From NCBI GenBank assembly GCA_001969505.1, contig LSSK01000734.1, positions 1 to 42,194 of the forward strand: a stretch of DNA of 42,194 nucleotides, in the 5' to 3' direction. Source of the stretch: Zancudomyces culisetae. Taxonomy: Eukaryota; Kickxellomycota; Harpellomycetes; Harpellales; Legeriomycetaceae. Below, one piece after another: positions 12,298 through 23,633 of this stretch (the first letter of the stretch is position 1; each line of letters opens with the position of its first letter). Position numbers and translations under genes: made by a program. The notes under the pieces were generated by a model. It had not been told where the DNA came from. It saw only the letters and a program-made list of their open reading frames with translations, and did not search any database.

Positions 12298-13116
12298 TTA
12301 TTGAACAAATGTTCCTCGTAATTCAGGATTACAGTCTGCAATACAGTTTACGGCAATATCATATACAACTGCAGGGTTGTACCAAGTGGTAAAGTAGATG
12401 ATTTTGGGAAGAACAACGAATCCAGGATTTTTGGAGATTAGGTTGAACTGGCCATCGTTCAAGCTGAGAGTGATGTTATAGTAGTTGTAATAGAATTCAA
12501 AAGTGTTATCAGCGGAGGAATCCGGGAAGGAACTAGTAGAAGAGGAGGTTGAACCTGAGTTTGAATCGGAACCCTCGGAGGGGGCATCAGAGGAAGTGTC
12601 AGAATCGGAAGAGGGATTAGAAGGAGCATCAGAAGGGGCGGAGGAGGAACCAGTCAGTGCCCTTTTATACCATACGTCGCCAAGTGGATTTGTAGGGTAG
12701 CGACGAATGATAATAGAACCACTACGACTGAAATAGGGACCAAAGATTGTATCAATGACAGGAAATTGGTTTTGGTATTCCGAGATACGAACAAACAAGT
12801 CGTCAGTTATGCCAGCCTTGAAGGTCATTGAAAAAATCGATAAATCTTTACATGGATTCTGGATTCTTACAGAATTGATATCAAATGATCCAAATTGTTG
12901 GGCGGACGCTTGGGATGTACTCGATTGCTTTATCGATATTTGAAGCGGATCATAATAGTATTTGCAGTTTTCTGTATCTGCAGAACTCATTGTGCCATCT
13001 CGACGCTGCAACAACTTTTCTGTTACTTGTTCGTTGGCGGCATAGACCGATGCCAATAATATGCTTTGTATGTTTAATAGTACGAATACTATCGATTTAA
13101 TAGATATACGTTGCAT
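12298..13116 (-). CDS. Predicted secreted protein with Ser-rich linker, unknown function
   Basis: Single exon, 272 residues. Residues 1-26 form a signal peptide (basic start, hydrophobic core, SVYA cleavage-like end). A dibasic QRRD near 38-40 could be a Kex2-type site. Two globular-looking parts, about 45-150 and 205-272, are joined by a Ser/Asp/Pro-rich linker at 155-203. Only four cysteines occur in the mature part (51, 89, 258, 262), which could make two disulphides. Aromatic residues are abundant (NTFEFYYNYYNITL, with a possible N-glycosylation site NIT). No transmembrane anchor is seen at the end. I do not recognise the family. It may be a cell-wall or extracellular protein of a fungal lineage. 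Confidence 0.8.
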   Translation of the reverse strand: MQRISIKSIVFVLLNIQSILLASVYAANEQVTEKLLQRRDGTMSSADTENCKYYYDPLQISIKQSSTSQASAQQFGSFDINSVRIQNPCKDLSIFSMTFKAGITDDLFVRISEYQNQFPVIDTIFGPYFSRSGSIIIRRYPTNPLGDVWYKRALTGSSSAPSDAPSNPSSDSDTSSDAPSEGSDSNSGSTSSSTSSFPDSSADNTFEFYYNYYNITLSLNDGQFNLISKNPGFVVLPKIIYFTTWYNPAVVYDIAVNCIADCNPELRGTFVQ

Positions 13117-14776
13117 TCTTTTGATGTTATAATTTGTTTCCTTGTTGATGCTGGTTTATATTTGTGATAAAATAAAAGATTGGTTTGAATAAATGGAAGA
13201 AAGAAAGGAAAAAAAGCAACTCTTTTTTCTCTTTTTCTTTTATTTGCTCTAGTTGTTCTTCTTTAGATTTTTCCGAATATTCCTGTTTTTCTTGTACTAT
13301 TGTATAGTGGATTGGAATTCGTTTCGATTAATGTTAAATAAGTATTAATTCTCGCAGTTAATATAAAAGTAAATTCCATAAAACGTTCCTTAGTATATAC
13401 TATTGGTATTTGTTGAAATGAATAAAGATGTTTTAATCAATATCTTGTTCTGCTTTATGTTTTTATTTTATTTTTTTTCTTCTTTGTATTCTTGCTAGAG
13501 TGTGTAGAGGACCTCTCGTAAATACGTGTATTCCGACAAGTTGTAGTTTGGTTGCTGTTAAGTTTTTGGTATGTGTGAATATAATGAAATGATTTTATTA
13601 TTTATATCGTCTATAATTGTATGTTTTGTATATGTATATATGTTTAAAATCCAAACTAGAGAGTTTTAAGGGTTAGATGTACTTTTTCATTTTTATTTTT
13701 ACTATCTCTCTAGACCATTAATTAGTCTCTGAAAAAGAATAAATCCAGTCAATTTGGGAAAACGATAAAAGAAATAAGGATAGGTAAAATATTAAAAAAA
13801 AAGAACCAAGAGCAAACATAATATATAAAAGTATTAAAAAAAAAGGTGAAAAAATAGAACTGTTCAATTAGTACAAAATTCCCGGTTTGATTAAACCATA
13901 CACATAATTTACAAATCGTTATTTAAACATCAAACATTTTTTTCTGTTTTGTTTTTTTTTGTTTTTTTGGATGTTTTATTATATTAACTACCATTTGTAT
14001 TAGAATAATAATAATAATAATGATAATAATAATAATAGTAATGGATAAACGTATTTATTTATTATTAATTTATTCAAGTTACTACTATTCATGGATGGTA
14101 AAACCAGAAATGTAAACCAGATTCTAAACCCTGTAGGATTTTTTATTCTTTTTATATATATATATTTTTTACCGATTCTCATTGCAATTAGGTAGCAATT
14201 GTGGATTTAATAATGTACATTTCAGATTTTTGAGATTAGTTAATTAATTACAATTTTGTTTTTTGTTTTAGTTTTTTTTTTTCCTTGACAAATTTGTAAG
14301 AAATGTCGAAGTTGTTAAAGCGCACTAAAAATTTTAGATGGTTTCTATTTTTAGAAACGCTTATTAATAAGTATTCTCTACATTTATAAATTACGACTAT
14401 CAATGAATAACACAAAACTAAAAATCGACTCGACCAATCTCTCACCTTTCCTCCTACTCCCCCCCTTCCTCCTCCTCTGCCCTTTCTCCACCTTTTCCTA
14501 CACATTCAATAACTGTGTATATTTCCAGTACATATCTGATCACAGAGCTCATTATCAGACCATTCGGATAATTGGCATTTTGGCTACACCACTAAACCGA
14601 TGTGTATTTTTCAAATTGCTTATAGTAGGTTTATTAACGTTGATTAAACTCGCTGATACCATTTTTACCTCAACTTGTCCATAATACTAAATATCGAAAA
14701 AAAAAAAAAGTAGTTTGAAATAACTAGTAAAGTATACTTGGTAGAAAAAACAAAACAAAACAAAACAAAAAAAAAA
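13117..14776. other. Intergenic spacer with simple repeats
   Basis: 1.66 kb of AT-rich sequence between the start of the secreted-protein gene and the end of SPT16. It contains poly-T and poly-A runs and the (AAT)n tract listed separately. The plus frame 14403-14684 and minus frames 14000-14182 and 14248-14505 have no family signature and low-complexity composition, and are not called. Confidence 0.6.
14004..14038. repeat. (AAT)n microsatellite
   Basis: About eleven trinucleotide units with one interruption (TGATAA), in the spacer downstream of SPT16. Confidence 0.85.
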
Positions 14777-17700
14777 CTATCGCCTAGAAAATGATTTCTT
14801 TGGAGGAGGACGTCTATTCGAATCGGCAGATGAGTTAGAAACCTTTGCACGTTTATTGGTCGGAGCGAAAAAGTTTCCTCTGGTATGACGCTCATCATAC
14901 TGACGAGCCTTTCGATCCAAAGTATCCCAATCATCACCCTCTTCTTCATCATCATCGTCATCAGGGGTGGATTCGGATTCGTCAGAAGAATAAGCATCAC
15001 CATCGTCGTCGGAATCAGAATAGTCATCAGAGGACTGATCATTATCTTCATCCTCATCAAGTTCGAATTCAGATTCAGAAGGAGAATCATTTTCGTCATC
15101 AGAAAGAGGAGTGTCACCCAGGAAGGACCAGCCACCATCGAGGAAGAAATCGCGAGGAGAGTCGTTGATGGTTTTCATGATTTGAGACCAGTTAAGATTA
15201 ACAGGACCTTCAGAGAAGGGAATGTTTACAGAGTCAAGCCATTCTTTGACATCATCAAGCTGTTCAATAGGAACAGTGTTAACATGAACAGGAGTCTTTT
15301 TGTAGTCTTTAAAGACAATAACAAAATCAAAGTTTTTGAGACCAAACTGGACACGCTCTAAATGAACCAGTTCAATATCGGAAATAGAAACAAGGAAAAA
15401 AGGAGGGTCAGAAAGATGAACAAGACAGTCAACAGTAGGTTGGAGGCGTACACGAGAGCGCAATGGCACACCCATAAATGAAGCATCATAAAAGGGAATA
15501 TCAAGATCAATGAGGTTGTTGGATTGTTCGGCGACAGCTTCAGCAAAGGCCTTGAATAGTTTGTCGAGACGGTCACGGTTAATACGTTCGTCGATTTCGG
15601 CCTGGATTTCATCTTCGTCACCATAGCGAGTAAAACGACGCTTTCGATTACCAGTTTCGTCAAAGGCGGAATCACTGACTTCCTTGCAGAATTGTACATC
15701 GTAAACTTTTTTCTTGCCCAGCATAATGGGGTTTTTGAGATGGAAGTGCAAGAGTACGACTAGTTCGTGTTTGCTGGGCTGGAAAATCATGTGTTTGATA
15801 TTGTTGAACAGCAAATCTACCGAATGTTGGCGTACTGGATGCACATACCGCAGACCATTTTTGTGGATTTCCAGCCCACCAGGAATACGTTTGTTGTCGG
15901 GACCTGGTCGGATAAAGACATCGGCAAGCCGAGTAGGCCGTGTGTTGCGCACTTCAATCAGCTTGTCCTGCTCCACAATATCCGCCATTGTGCTCTTTTC
16001 TTGCTCACGCTTGACCTGGTCCTTTTTCAGAGCATTGATTTCGTTATACAACTCGCTAAACCGCAGAATATCGCTGCTTTTGAATGTCAGTGACCGAATA
16101 AATGACAGCTCTTGCTTGTTGCTGGCCACTGCTGCTCCTGCTCCGGGTGTAATAAAATTCAACCGCAAAAACGTTGTCTCGCCTTCATCCGATTTGCTGA
16201 TGTTCTTCAATGTTCGGATGTTGAATGGCACCGCCACTCCGTTGATTGGTACCAAAATACTCTCGTGCCGCTGGTCAACCATCAGCTGCAGGCGACTGGT
16301 TTGCGCCGGTAGTCCTGTTTCGCGCTTATATGACACAAACTCCTTGTGCTCTGCCGACTGCTTGTTGTCATCGGCTGACCCTGTTGTCCGGAACCGTTCC
16401 TCGCCCCGTCGCTGCAGCTCCTCTTTCAGCTCTGCCTGATGCTTCAACCTCTTGGCAAATTGTGACTCCTCCGCCTCTTCTGCATTTTCCGACCGGAACT
16501 TTGATGTCAAGATCGCATTTTGTCCCTGTCTCTGTCGCTGCTTCTGCTTGTTTGCTTGCTCTTTCTTCTTTTTCGCTTCATCTTCTTCTTGCTCATTAAA
16601 ATAAAAACTTGTTTCGTTCAAGTCTGTCGGACACTTTGTCATCTTCTCTGTCCCCTTCTCACCTATTAACACTGTATCATTTAGTTGCAATCCATAAGTT
16701 TTGTCTCCTTCCTTCAAATTGTTAAATCCAACCATCGAATATATCACCATTCCCGCCTCCAGCTTCTCTTTACACTTTGTATTAATCACAAATGTTCCAT
16801 CTCGGAATTCTATTCCACTCACAAACCCACAGCTCTTGATAAAATTCCCTTCCAAATCCCCTCGTTTTTCCCTTATATACTTTACCAACTTCTCATACAC
16901 TCCACTAAACGTCTCTCCCGCTTTCATTATCCCTAACTTGTACTTTTGAAGCTCTTCCAAAAACTCGTAGTTTTTCTCCTGTGTCTTGCTAGGATCAATC
17001 AAATACGTTCGTCCAACTCCACTGCAATACATGTTATACCGCATTCCTAAACTACACAATATTACTCCGCTTCCTTCCAGCTTCCTATTGTTTGATAACG
17101 CCGATACCGACAAGTTGAATTCCTTTCCGCTCTGGATAATCGGGCTAAAACTCCATTCCACATATTCTCGATCGAGTTTATCTGATAGTTTGATCTTCTT
17201 TGCCACCTTGTTATCAAATACTGCATTTTCCACTTTTTCACTCAGTTCTTCATGAGTAATCTTGGTCTCACTATCTACCAAATCTACCATCGTGTCCACA
17301 AAATATCCATTCATCATTTTGCTGCTACTATCTGATGCCAGCTTGATAAACTCTATCTCGTCACTATCCTTCACACAAAGCGCTCTTCCCAACAGTTGCC
17401 CAACCTCTCGTATCTGTTCTGTTTGTACTTTTTCCGCAAGTATCTTGTTTACCTGATCTGCAAATTTGCCCTCTGCTTTTTCTTTTAACACTCTACCTAC
17501 TATCGTTTTGCCTCCTTTTCCTCCTAGACTCTTTTCCACCATCTCTTTTATCTTACTTCCTATCCCCTCTTCATCTTTTGGTAATGTCACAAGCTCCACC
17601 CCCACAATATTGCTTGCTGCCTTCAATTGCTCCAAGAGTTGTGCTTTTTTCGTACTGGCTGCCATATACACCTTGTCTTGTTCTATTATCAGTAGTGTTC

Positions 17701-17893
17701 TGGGAAACTCATATCCCAACAACCAGTTGTGCATTGCCTTTGTTTTGGTATATGGTTCTTGCTCATTTTGATCTCCCGCCAGCAGCACAATCGCATCTAC
17801 CCTTTCGGCTTCCCCTAGGTCTTGCCATCTTTTTCTCAATTTATTTATTCGTTCGCCAAATTTCTTTGTGTCTATTATAATCTCGTCACTCAT
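14777..17893 (-). CDS. SPT16: FACT complex subunit Spt16 (histone chaperone)
   Basis: Single exon of 1038 residues, close to the family length (about 1035-1047). The amino third is the aminopeptidase-P-like (peptidase M24 fold, non-catalytic) domain, beginning with IDTKKFGERINKLRKRW and including YNMYCSGVGRTYL. A charged coiled linker (EQANKQKQRQRQ) follows, then the dimerisation and paired PH-like middle domain (LIEVRNTRPTRLADVFIRPG, GLRYVHPVRQHSVDLLFNNI). The end is a long Asp/Glu/Ser tail with the conserved DDWDTLDRKARQYDERH block and a basic tip. With Pob3/SSRP1 and an HMG protein it dismantles and rebuilds nucleosomes ahead of and behind RNA polymerase II. The tail binds H2A-H2B. The start ATG is preceded by a pyrimidine-rich spacer. 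No oddities were found. Confidence 0.98.
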   Translation of the reverse strand: MSDEIIIDTKKFGERINKLRKRWQDLGEAERVDAIVLLAGDQNEQEPYTKTKAMHNWLLGYEFPRTLLIIEQDKVYMAASTKKAQLLEQLKAASNIVGVELVTLPKDEEGIGSKIKEMVEKSLGGKGGKTIVGRVLKEKAEGKFADQVNKILAEKVQTEQIREVGQLLGRALCVKDSDEIEFIKLASDSSSKMMNGYFVDTMVDLVDSETKITHEELSEKVENAVFDNKVAKKIKLSDKLDREYVEWSFSPIIQSGKEFNLSVSALSNNRKLEGSGVILCSLGMRYNMYCSGVGRTYLIDPSKTQEKNYEFLEELQKYKLGIMKAGETFSGVYEKLVKYIREKRGDLEGNFIKSCGFVSGIEFRDGTFVINTKCKEKLEAGMVIYSMVGFNNLKEGDKTYGLQLNDTVLIGEKGTEKMTKCPTDLNETSFYFNEQEEDEAKKKKEQANKQKQRQRQGQNAILTSKFRSENAEEAEESQFAKRLKHQAELKEELQRRGEERFRTTGSADDNKQSAEHKEFVSYKRETGLPAQTSRLQLMVDQRHESILVPINGVAVPFNIRTLKNISKSDEGETTFLRLNFITPGAGAAVASNKQELSFIRSLTFKSSDILRFSELYNEINALKKDQVKREQEKSTMADIVEQDKLIEVRNTRPTRLADVFIRPGPDNKRIPGGLEIHKNGLRYVHPVRQHSVDLLFNNIKHMIFQPSKHELVVLLHFHLKNPIMLGKKKVYDVQFCKEVSDSAFDETGNRKRRFTRYGDEDEIQAEIDERINRDRLDKLFKAFAEAVAEQSNNLIDLDIPFYDASFMGVPLRSRVRLQPTVDCLVHLSDPPFFLVSISDIELVHLERVQFGLKNFDFVIVFKDYKKTPVHVNTVPIEQLDDVKEWLDSVNIPFSEGPVNLNWSQIMKTINDSPRDFFLDGGWSFLGDTPLSDDENDSPSESEFELDEDEDNDQSSDDYSDSDDDGDAYSSDESESTPDDDDDEEEGDDWDTLDRKARQYDERHTRGNFFAPTNKRAKVSNSSADSNRRPPPKKSFSRR

Positions 17894-18302
17894 CTTTATC
17901 CGTTCCCTTCAACTATTTACTATAAATTACCTTTCGGATTTCCTACTCTCCCGCTTTTATTTTTTTGTATTTTTTGTATTTTTTTTTTTGTTATTTTTTG
18001 TTAATTTTTTTGTTTTTTTATTTTTATTTTACAATTTAAAAAATTTTTCTATTTAGTAGAACTACTTATGAACAAATGATATACCAGTATTTTATTTATT
18101 TTTTTACTTTTTCCTGAGTACATCAATTTCTATAAAAAATTCTCGCCTATTTCCTCCCCTCCCCCCTCTTACTCCACTCCATTACACTCCACTCCACCCC
18201 ACACACTCACACTCACACTCGCACTCGCCACACTTTCTAAATCCCATTTCCCTCTTCATTTTCATATCAGTATAAAACAAAAATAAACAAATGCTATATA
18301 AC

Positions 18303-18331
18303 AAAAATAAAAATAAAAATAAAAATAAAAA
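18303..18331. repeat. (AAAAAT)n simple repeat
   Basis: About five hexamer units in the SPT16 upstream spacer. Confidence 0.75.
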
Positions 18332-18990
18332 ACACGAAAAATACCCACATCAGATTCGCTCAGCCTAATTATCTGTTTATTTTAATTTAATCGCATCGCT
18401 TTATTTCGGATACTTTAAATGCATAATTGAGTAAATACTCTGATTCAGCATTTAGCAATGTGAAAAATAAAAGTACAAACATGTGTAGAAATATATTATC
18501 ACTCTAGTAAAAGCTTGACTATACGATATCAGATCTACCTTTTTTCATCTTTTCTCTCTATTTCTACAAAAAGTGTATATAATACTTTCTCTTTCTCTTT
18601 CTCTTTCACCTGATATCAATTAGTTTTAAAAAGAATCATTCATTTACTACTACTTGTTATCTATTTTCAGGCACTGTACACTATAGATATTAATGTAATT
18701 ATTCAGTAGTAATAGTTTTTTGTTTTAAAGATAATCAACAAAATAATTATATTGATATATCAATCTATCTAGTAAACACATATCGACACTCAATAATATA
18801 TATATAAATCTGTTTCTTGAATATTCTAATAATACATTAAAAGAAAAGCTAATATTTAAAATCAAAAAAAAAAAACTAAAAAACGTAAAGATACACAAAA
18901 AATAATAATAAAAAGGAGGGGGAGGGGTAAAAGAAAGGAAAAAAAGAGAGAAACAAAGACTCTCCTGCATTTAAATCAAGAAACTCATGC

Positions 18991-19022
18991 CTTCTTTCTT
19001 CCTTTCTTCCTTTCTTCCTTTT
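18991..19022. repeat. CTTTCTTC-type pyrimidine repeat
   Basis: About four imperfect copies of an eight-base pyrimidine unit, just downstream of the RING-H2 gene end. Confidence 0.75.
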
Positions 19023-19061
19023 TCTCCATTTCTATAATTTTCTATAATAAACCTCGCCTCT

Positions 19062-19790
19062 TCAATTCTTGTGAAGATCAATCCCACATACAGGGCATAG
19101 TACAGAATTATGCAACAAATTGTAGTCCAAACATGATACATGAAACAGATGCTTGCATGGAATTTTGCGCACTTTGGTTCGCAAACTTATATTTCTATTA
19201 CATATAGTACACTCAGGTCCGACAACCTGACCGGTTCTATCTGTTCGTCCATTCTCGTATCCACTGCCATTCTGATCATTACTATTACCGTTGTTATTGT
19301 TATTATTTGCGCTGGTATTGGCATTGGTATCCCCGGTACTATCATTATCATTGTTATTAACAGCACCAGCATTTTCACGGTTGGCCCTGCTCGCACTTCT
19401 GTTAACGTTTTTACCTATGGATTTAAAGCCCTTCTTTTTTGGAATGTATAAATCCGTCCACGGAACAATATCAAACCGTTCCTCAATTTCTTGGGGAGAA
19501 GTAAATAACGTTGGCGTATACCTCGGCAATGGCCACTCATTTGTTCGTACCGGCATTATGCTAATTATCGTGCTTCTGGCCCTAATTCGTACCGGACCAA
19601 CGCCTTCCATCTCCCGATCATATTCTGCTACCTCAAGTCTTTGTTTTCGCTTATCCATATATGCCTTTACGAGCAGTACAGCTGCCAGAACAATAATAGA
19701 ACTGGTAATAATTATCGCCGGAACGTATATATCGTCACTTATCGCCATTTTCTTTTCTATTTTAATTCTTTGTTTACTAGTGTGTTTCAC
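19062..19790 (-). CDS. Single-pass membrane RING-H2 protein (probable E3 ubiquitin ligase), paralogue 1
   Basis: 242 residues without introns; a start at 19748 (Met15, MAISDDIY) is equally plausible and puts the membrane segment nearer the amino end. One transmembrane helix (about 23-43) is followed by a basic stretch (DKRKQR), a PLPRYTP segment with an LPxY motif at 88-91, an Asn/Asp low-complexity region (about 145-180), and a carboxy RING-H2 finger. Its ligands are C194, C197, C212, H214, H217, C220, C232 and C235. Spacing is C-x2-C-x14-C-x-H-x2-H-x2-C-x11-C-x2-C. RING-H2 membrane proteins transfer ubiquitin to membrane or nearby substrates. The LPxY may bind a WW domain such as those of Rsp5/NEDD4 ligases (inference). 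A second gene at 32550-33047 has the same plan. Confidence 0.85.
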   Translation of the reverse strand: MKHTSKQRIKIEKKMAISDDIYVPAIIITSSIIVLAAVLLVKAYMDKRKQRLEVAEYDREMEGVGPVRIRARSTIISIMPVRTNEWPLPRYTPTLFTSPQEIEERFDIVPWTDLYIPKKKGFKSIGKNVNRSASRANRENAGAVNNNDNDSTGDTNANTSANNNNNNGNSNDQNGSGYENGRTDRTGQVVGPECTICNRNISLRTKVRKIPCKHLFHVSCLDYNLLHNSVLCPVCGIDLHKN

Positions 19791-21235
19791 CCTTTTTCAC
19801 TCTTTTTCTTTGCTTTTCTAAATTTTGCTTTGGTTTTCGTGTCTTTGTTGTGAATTACTTTTGTGGCATTTCTATATACCATTAAATGTGTTAAATATAT
19901 TAGATTATCAAATGCAAAATTCCAATTAAAAATTGATAATGAAATAAATAAACAAAATAAGAAGGACAAGGAGGAGGATGGAGGCAAGAGAGGGAGGATT
20001 GAAGTAGTATTATTTTAACATCAAATTCTTTGCTCTTTTGCTTGTTATTATATCCGTTTTACGAATTTCGTAAAACCTCTAAATCATGGAGGAATTTTCT
20101 CTCATGGGAAAAACATCGTCCCACCCCTCCTTCTGTCGTAAACTTTTATTTCGCTCTTTAGATGTAAATATTTGGTAATATGTTCCTTTAGAAAATTTTT
20201 GATTAGCACAAATGTATCATTACGGTCCCAAAAATGCTCATCTTCTCCCTCCCCTACCAGTCAGCTAGCATCTATGTAATAATTAATGGTATTTTTATTT
20301 TATTTGATATCCATGCTTCCTCTCTCCCCCCTAAATTGGTTTCAAATTATAAAATTTTCAATTCCCATTACAAAATCATATCGAATTGAAAAACAAAATA
20401 TGTTTGCATATGTACACTGTTGAGTTTACAAAATAGGTAATATAAATAAAAAGATTTTTGGTTGCTCGTGACTGTTGTCATAACCATCTCTCCCCCCCCT
20501 TCATCATCGTTTACCAAGATTGTTAGATTGAGTAAACAACAAAGCTAATTTGGACCAGTTATTTTACAACTTTTTTTTGATTACCGTTTTTTTTTGTTGT
20601 TTTTTTACCACGGATTTGTGCATTCCGATAATTTTTAGAATTACAAAATCAATCAATGTATACAAAAAAAAAAGCAAATTCAACTAAAAAAAAGTAAAAG
20701 AATAAACCCACACAGGTGTAAATCTAGGTAAAATATCTTGTGGGTAGCGAATTGCTGTAAAGAAATTAGTAACCATAAAGAGAAAAAAAACCAAATGTAA
20801 ACCTGAGGCTGTGTTTGGATCTGTGTTTGGACCTGTTGCTCGGATTACTTTTGCGATTTGTATCTACCAGAAATTTTAACCAGTAGCCTGCTCACCGGAT
20901 TCACGTTTAGTTCCGTTTTTACTAGAAAATAACCGCAGAAAATGTCGATAAAAAGGAGAAAAAGCATCGTATAGTAAACAATGATTGGTGGATAGCCCAC
21001 AGTGGGCAATACACAGCACCACACCCCCCCCCCTACTAAACACATATCTTCTCACCTGTCTACTCGACAGGATCCAGAATCCAAAACACTTTACACTGAA
21101 ACTATCAATATATTTTAGTGTTAGATGTATATGTTTATATTATTACGAATTGGTGTAAAAACAAGTGTTCAATAAATAAATGTATAAAAAGAAGACAAGA
21201 AGAGAAAAGGAAAAAAAAAAGTAAAGGAGAAAGGA
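19791..21235. other. Intergenic spacer, no gene seen
   Basis: 1.45 kb between the RING-H2 gene start and the RPT1 end. It has several C runs (eight C at 20492-20499, ten at 21024-21033) and poly-A/T runs. The minus frame 20845-21045 lacks any signature. Confidence 0.6.
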
Positions 21236-22992
21236 CTAATTATAAGACATGTATTTAGGAGTTGAAGAAAACTTGGCATAAGACTTGATAACTTTGGTGA
21301 CAGCATCAAGGAAATCCTTTTCAGTTGCAACTTTTCTCCTGGCACGAATGGCAAACATCCCAGCTTCAGTACAGACACTTCTAAGCTCAGCACCAGTTGA
21401 ATTGGGACAAAGACGAGCAATCAAATCGTAACGAATGGAACGATCCACACTCATGGACTTGGCATGAATCTTAAGAATGTGTGCTCGACCCTCGAGGTCA
21501 GGTAGAGAGAATTCGACCCTTCGGTCCAACCGTCCAGGACGCAGAAGAGCAGGATCCAGAGTGTCTGGCCGATTTGTAGCCATCAAAACCTTGATGTTTC
21601 CTCTAGGATCAAACCCATCGAGCTGGTTAATAAGTTCAAGCATAGTTCGCTGTACCTCATTACTGTCTCCAACTCCATCCGAAAGTCTGGCACCACCAAT
21701 TGCGTCGACTTCGTCAAAAAAGATGATACAGGCCTTTTTGGTTCTGGCCATTTCAAACAACTCACGCACCATACGTGCACCTTCTCCCACATACTTTTGA
21801 ACCAATTCAGATCCAATAACACGAATAAATGTCGCATCAGTACGGTTGGCAACCGCACGTGCACATAGCGTCTTTCCTGTTCCAGGTGGTCCATACATCA
21901 ACACTCCCTTGGGTGGGTCAATTCCCAAGTTGACAAACCGCTCGGGCTCCAACAAAGGCAGCTCAACAACTTCTCGAAGCTTCTCGATTTGCTCTTTACA
22001 TCCACCAACGTCTTGGTACGTCACGTCGGGCTTCTCTTCGACCTGCATCATACTGACTGACGGGTCGATTTTTGGTGGTAGCGGAATCTGAATTTGGTAT
22101 TTAGTCCGGTCAACTCCTACTCGCATACCCTCTTCTATATCTGTTGGTGATACTCGTTGGGCCAGTCCTACTACAAATTTCGCCATTTGCCGGATATTGA
22201 TCACATATTTGGCATCATCTCCTTCACCGTATATTTTTGTGCATCTGGCCACCTATTTACATTCCAGTCAGCGTTAGTTTATTATTTTTTTTGCATCGCT
22301 ATCCCTCCCCAAAAATCACAAGACTTACCTGTAAAGCCTGTTCTTCTGATTGTTTCTGTTCATCTGCTGCCAAATCCCAACTGTTTGGAGGCGCCAGTCC
22401 TGTACTTAGCTCCTTCACACCAACCTTCTTGTTGATTTTTTCTTGCAAATCCTTAATAGATTTCTCAACTTCTTTGATTTGCTTGAAATATGGTCCCTCT
22501 CCCTAAACATGCAATATGAATGAAAATTTAAATATCGTGGCTTGCATTCTCCATTGTATTATTTTTCTCTCTAACTGACAAGAAGCACTTACATATGTTT
22601 TTAAAAGTTGAATGTCGCCCTCATCAAGTGCTATAGTTTTAAATGTAAATTGTTTCCGATTGATGTTAGTTGGTCTCATTTACAATGGACTAGCGTAAAT
22701 TGAACTAATTAATTTTGTGAATCCGTCTATATTCTTACCTTTCACTTTGTCATCATCGGCATCATCAAACTTTTTTTCATCTATCAGTATTTTTACACAA
22801 TTTTACGGCACACATGTTATAATTTTAATTTCATGTTAATAAATGGAGCATAATACAAACAATAATGGCTAGGTGCAAAAAAGTAGCCTTGTTGGAATTG
22901 CTTCAGCATCAAAATAGGCTGGCAAATTAGTCTCAAATGCAGTGGAATTGTTGCTGAAACTTACACTTTTCCCAGTTCTCCTTTGGCGGCAT
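21236..22992 (-). CDS. RPT1: 26S proteasome regulatory ATPase Rpt1 (PSMC2)
   Basis: Five exons: 22992-22965, 22780-22739, 22630-22593, 22502-22329 and 22252-21236, giving 432 residues. All introns have GTAAG donors and AG acceptors, and the phases agree. The start [11 protein letters not shown] matches yeast Rpt1 (MPPKEDWEKY) and confirms the tiny first exon. [14 protein letters not shown] and the coiled coil follow, then the OB domain, then the AAA+ module: Walker A GPPGTGKT at 215-222, Walker B FFDEVDA around 274-277, sensor [22 protein letters not shown] and the arginine fingers, ending KYMSYN. Rpt1 is one of six ATPases that unfold substrates and open the 20S gate. Four of five exons are under 180 bases and crowd the 5' end. 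Confidence 0.98.
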
Positions 22993-23633
22993 TTTTTCGT
23001 ATTTCTAATCTCTATCCTTGTTTTCAATCTGTAAATTCGGATTTGTGGGTATGTAACTTTACACGCTCTTGCCAGTGATTATGTATACAATGAAAGTGTT
23101 TGGGTGTGTTTCTGACTTTATACAATTACCGGTTTTGAAGAAAAATAATCACAGAGCTTCCTTTAAGTTTAGTATTTATAGGAGCTCTCCCTTTTTGTTT
23201 TATTCAGAATTAAATAACAAACAGAAACAATTTGAATTTCAGCATATTTCCGCATTAATTTTACATTTTCCAAATAATAATAAAAATAAGGCATAAACTA
23301 CGTAAGCAAAATGACCTGGCAGCAAATAGTCTATTGGAAATAAAAAATTTTGCCATCAAAATACAGGCAAAATGATATAATATACACCCACCTTATTGCT
23401 TTTCCAGTACTGTTACCTTCGAATAGCCCTGGTTGTCTTTTTATACTCTTTTTTTTAAACTATTGACCTGTAAACCTGTTAACCTGCACAGAAAAAATAT
23501 TTTATTGGGCGAGTATAAATAAAATGGACCATAATACCAGTAATTCAAAAACATAAATAAAAAGTCAAGACTAGCAGGAGGGGAAAGGGAGAAAAAAGAA
23601 ACATACACACACATACACATACACAAGTGGTTT
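22993..23633. other. Intergenic spacer upstream of RPT1
   Basis: 640 bases between the RPT1 start and the VPS9 stop. It holds the RPT1 promoter and a CACATACACA-rich stretch near 23603-23625. I see no proteasome-associated control element that I can name. Confidence 0.5.

Larger units (their letters stand above)
17894..19061. other. Intergenic spacer upstream of SPT16
   Basis: 1.17 kb spacer holding the SPT16 promoter. On the plus strand it has strong pyrimidine tracts (about 18150-18250, including CACTC-type repeats), an (AAAAAT)n run at 18303-18331, a CTTTCT-rich tract near 18585-18607 and the CTTTCTTC tract at 18991-19022. The minus frame 18725-18970 is low-complexity aromatic sequence and is not called. 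Confidence 0.6.

Noticed and set aside
15714-16439. 241-residue open frame on the plus strand
   Set aside because: Antisense shadow of SPT16.
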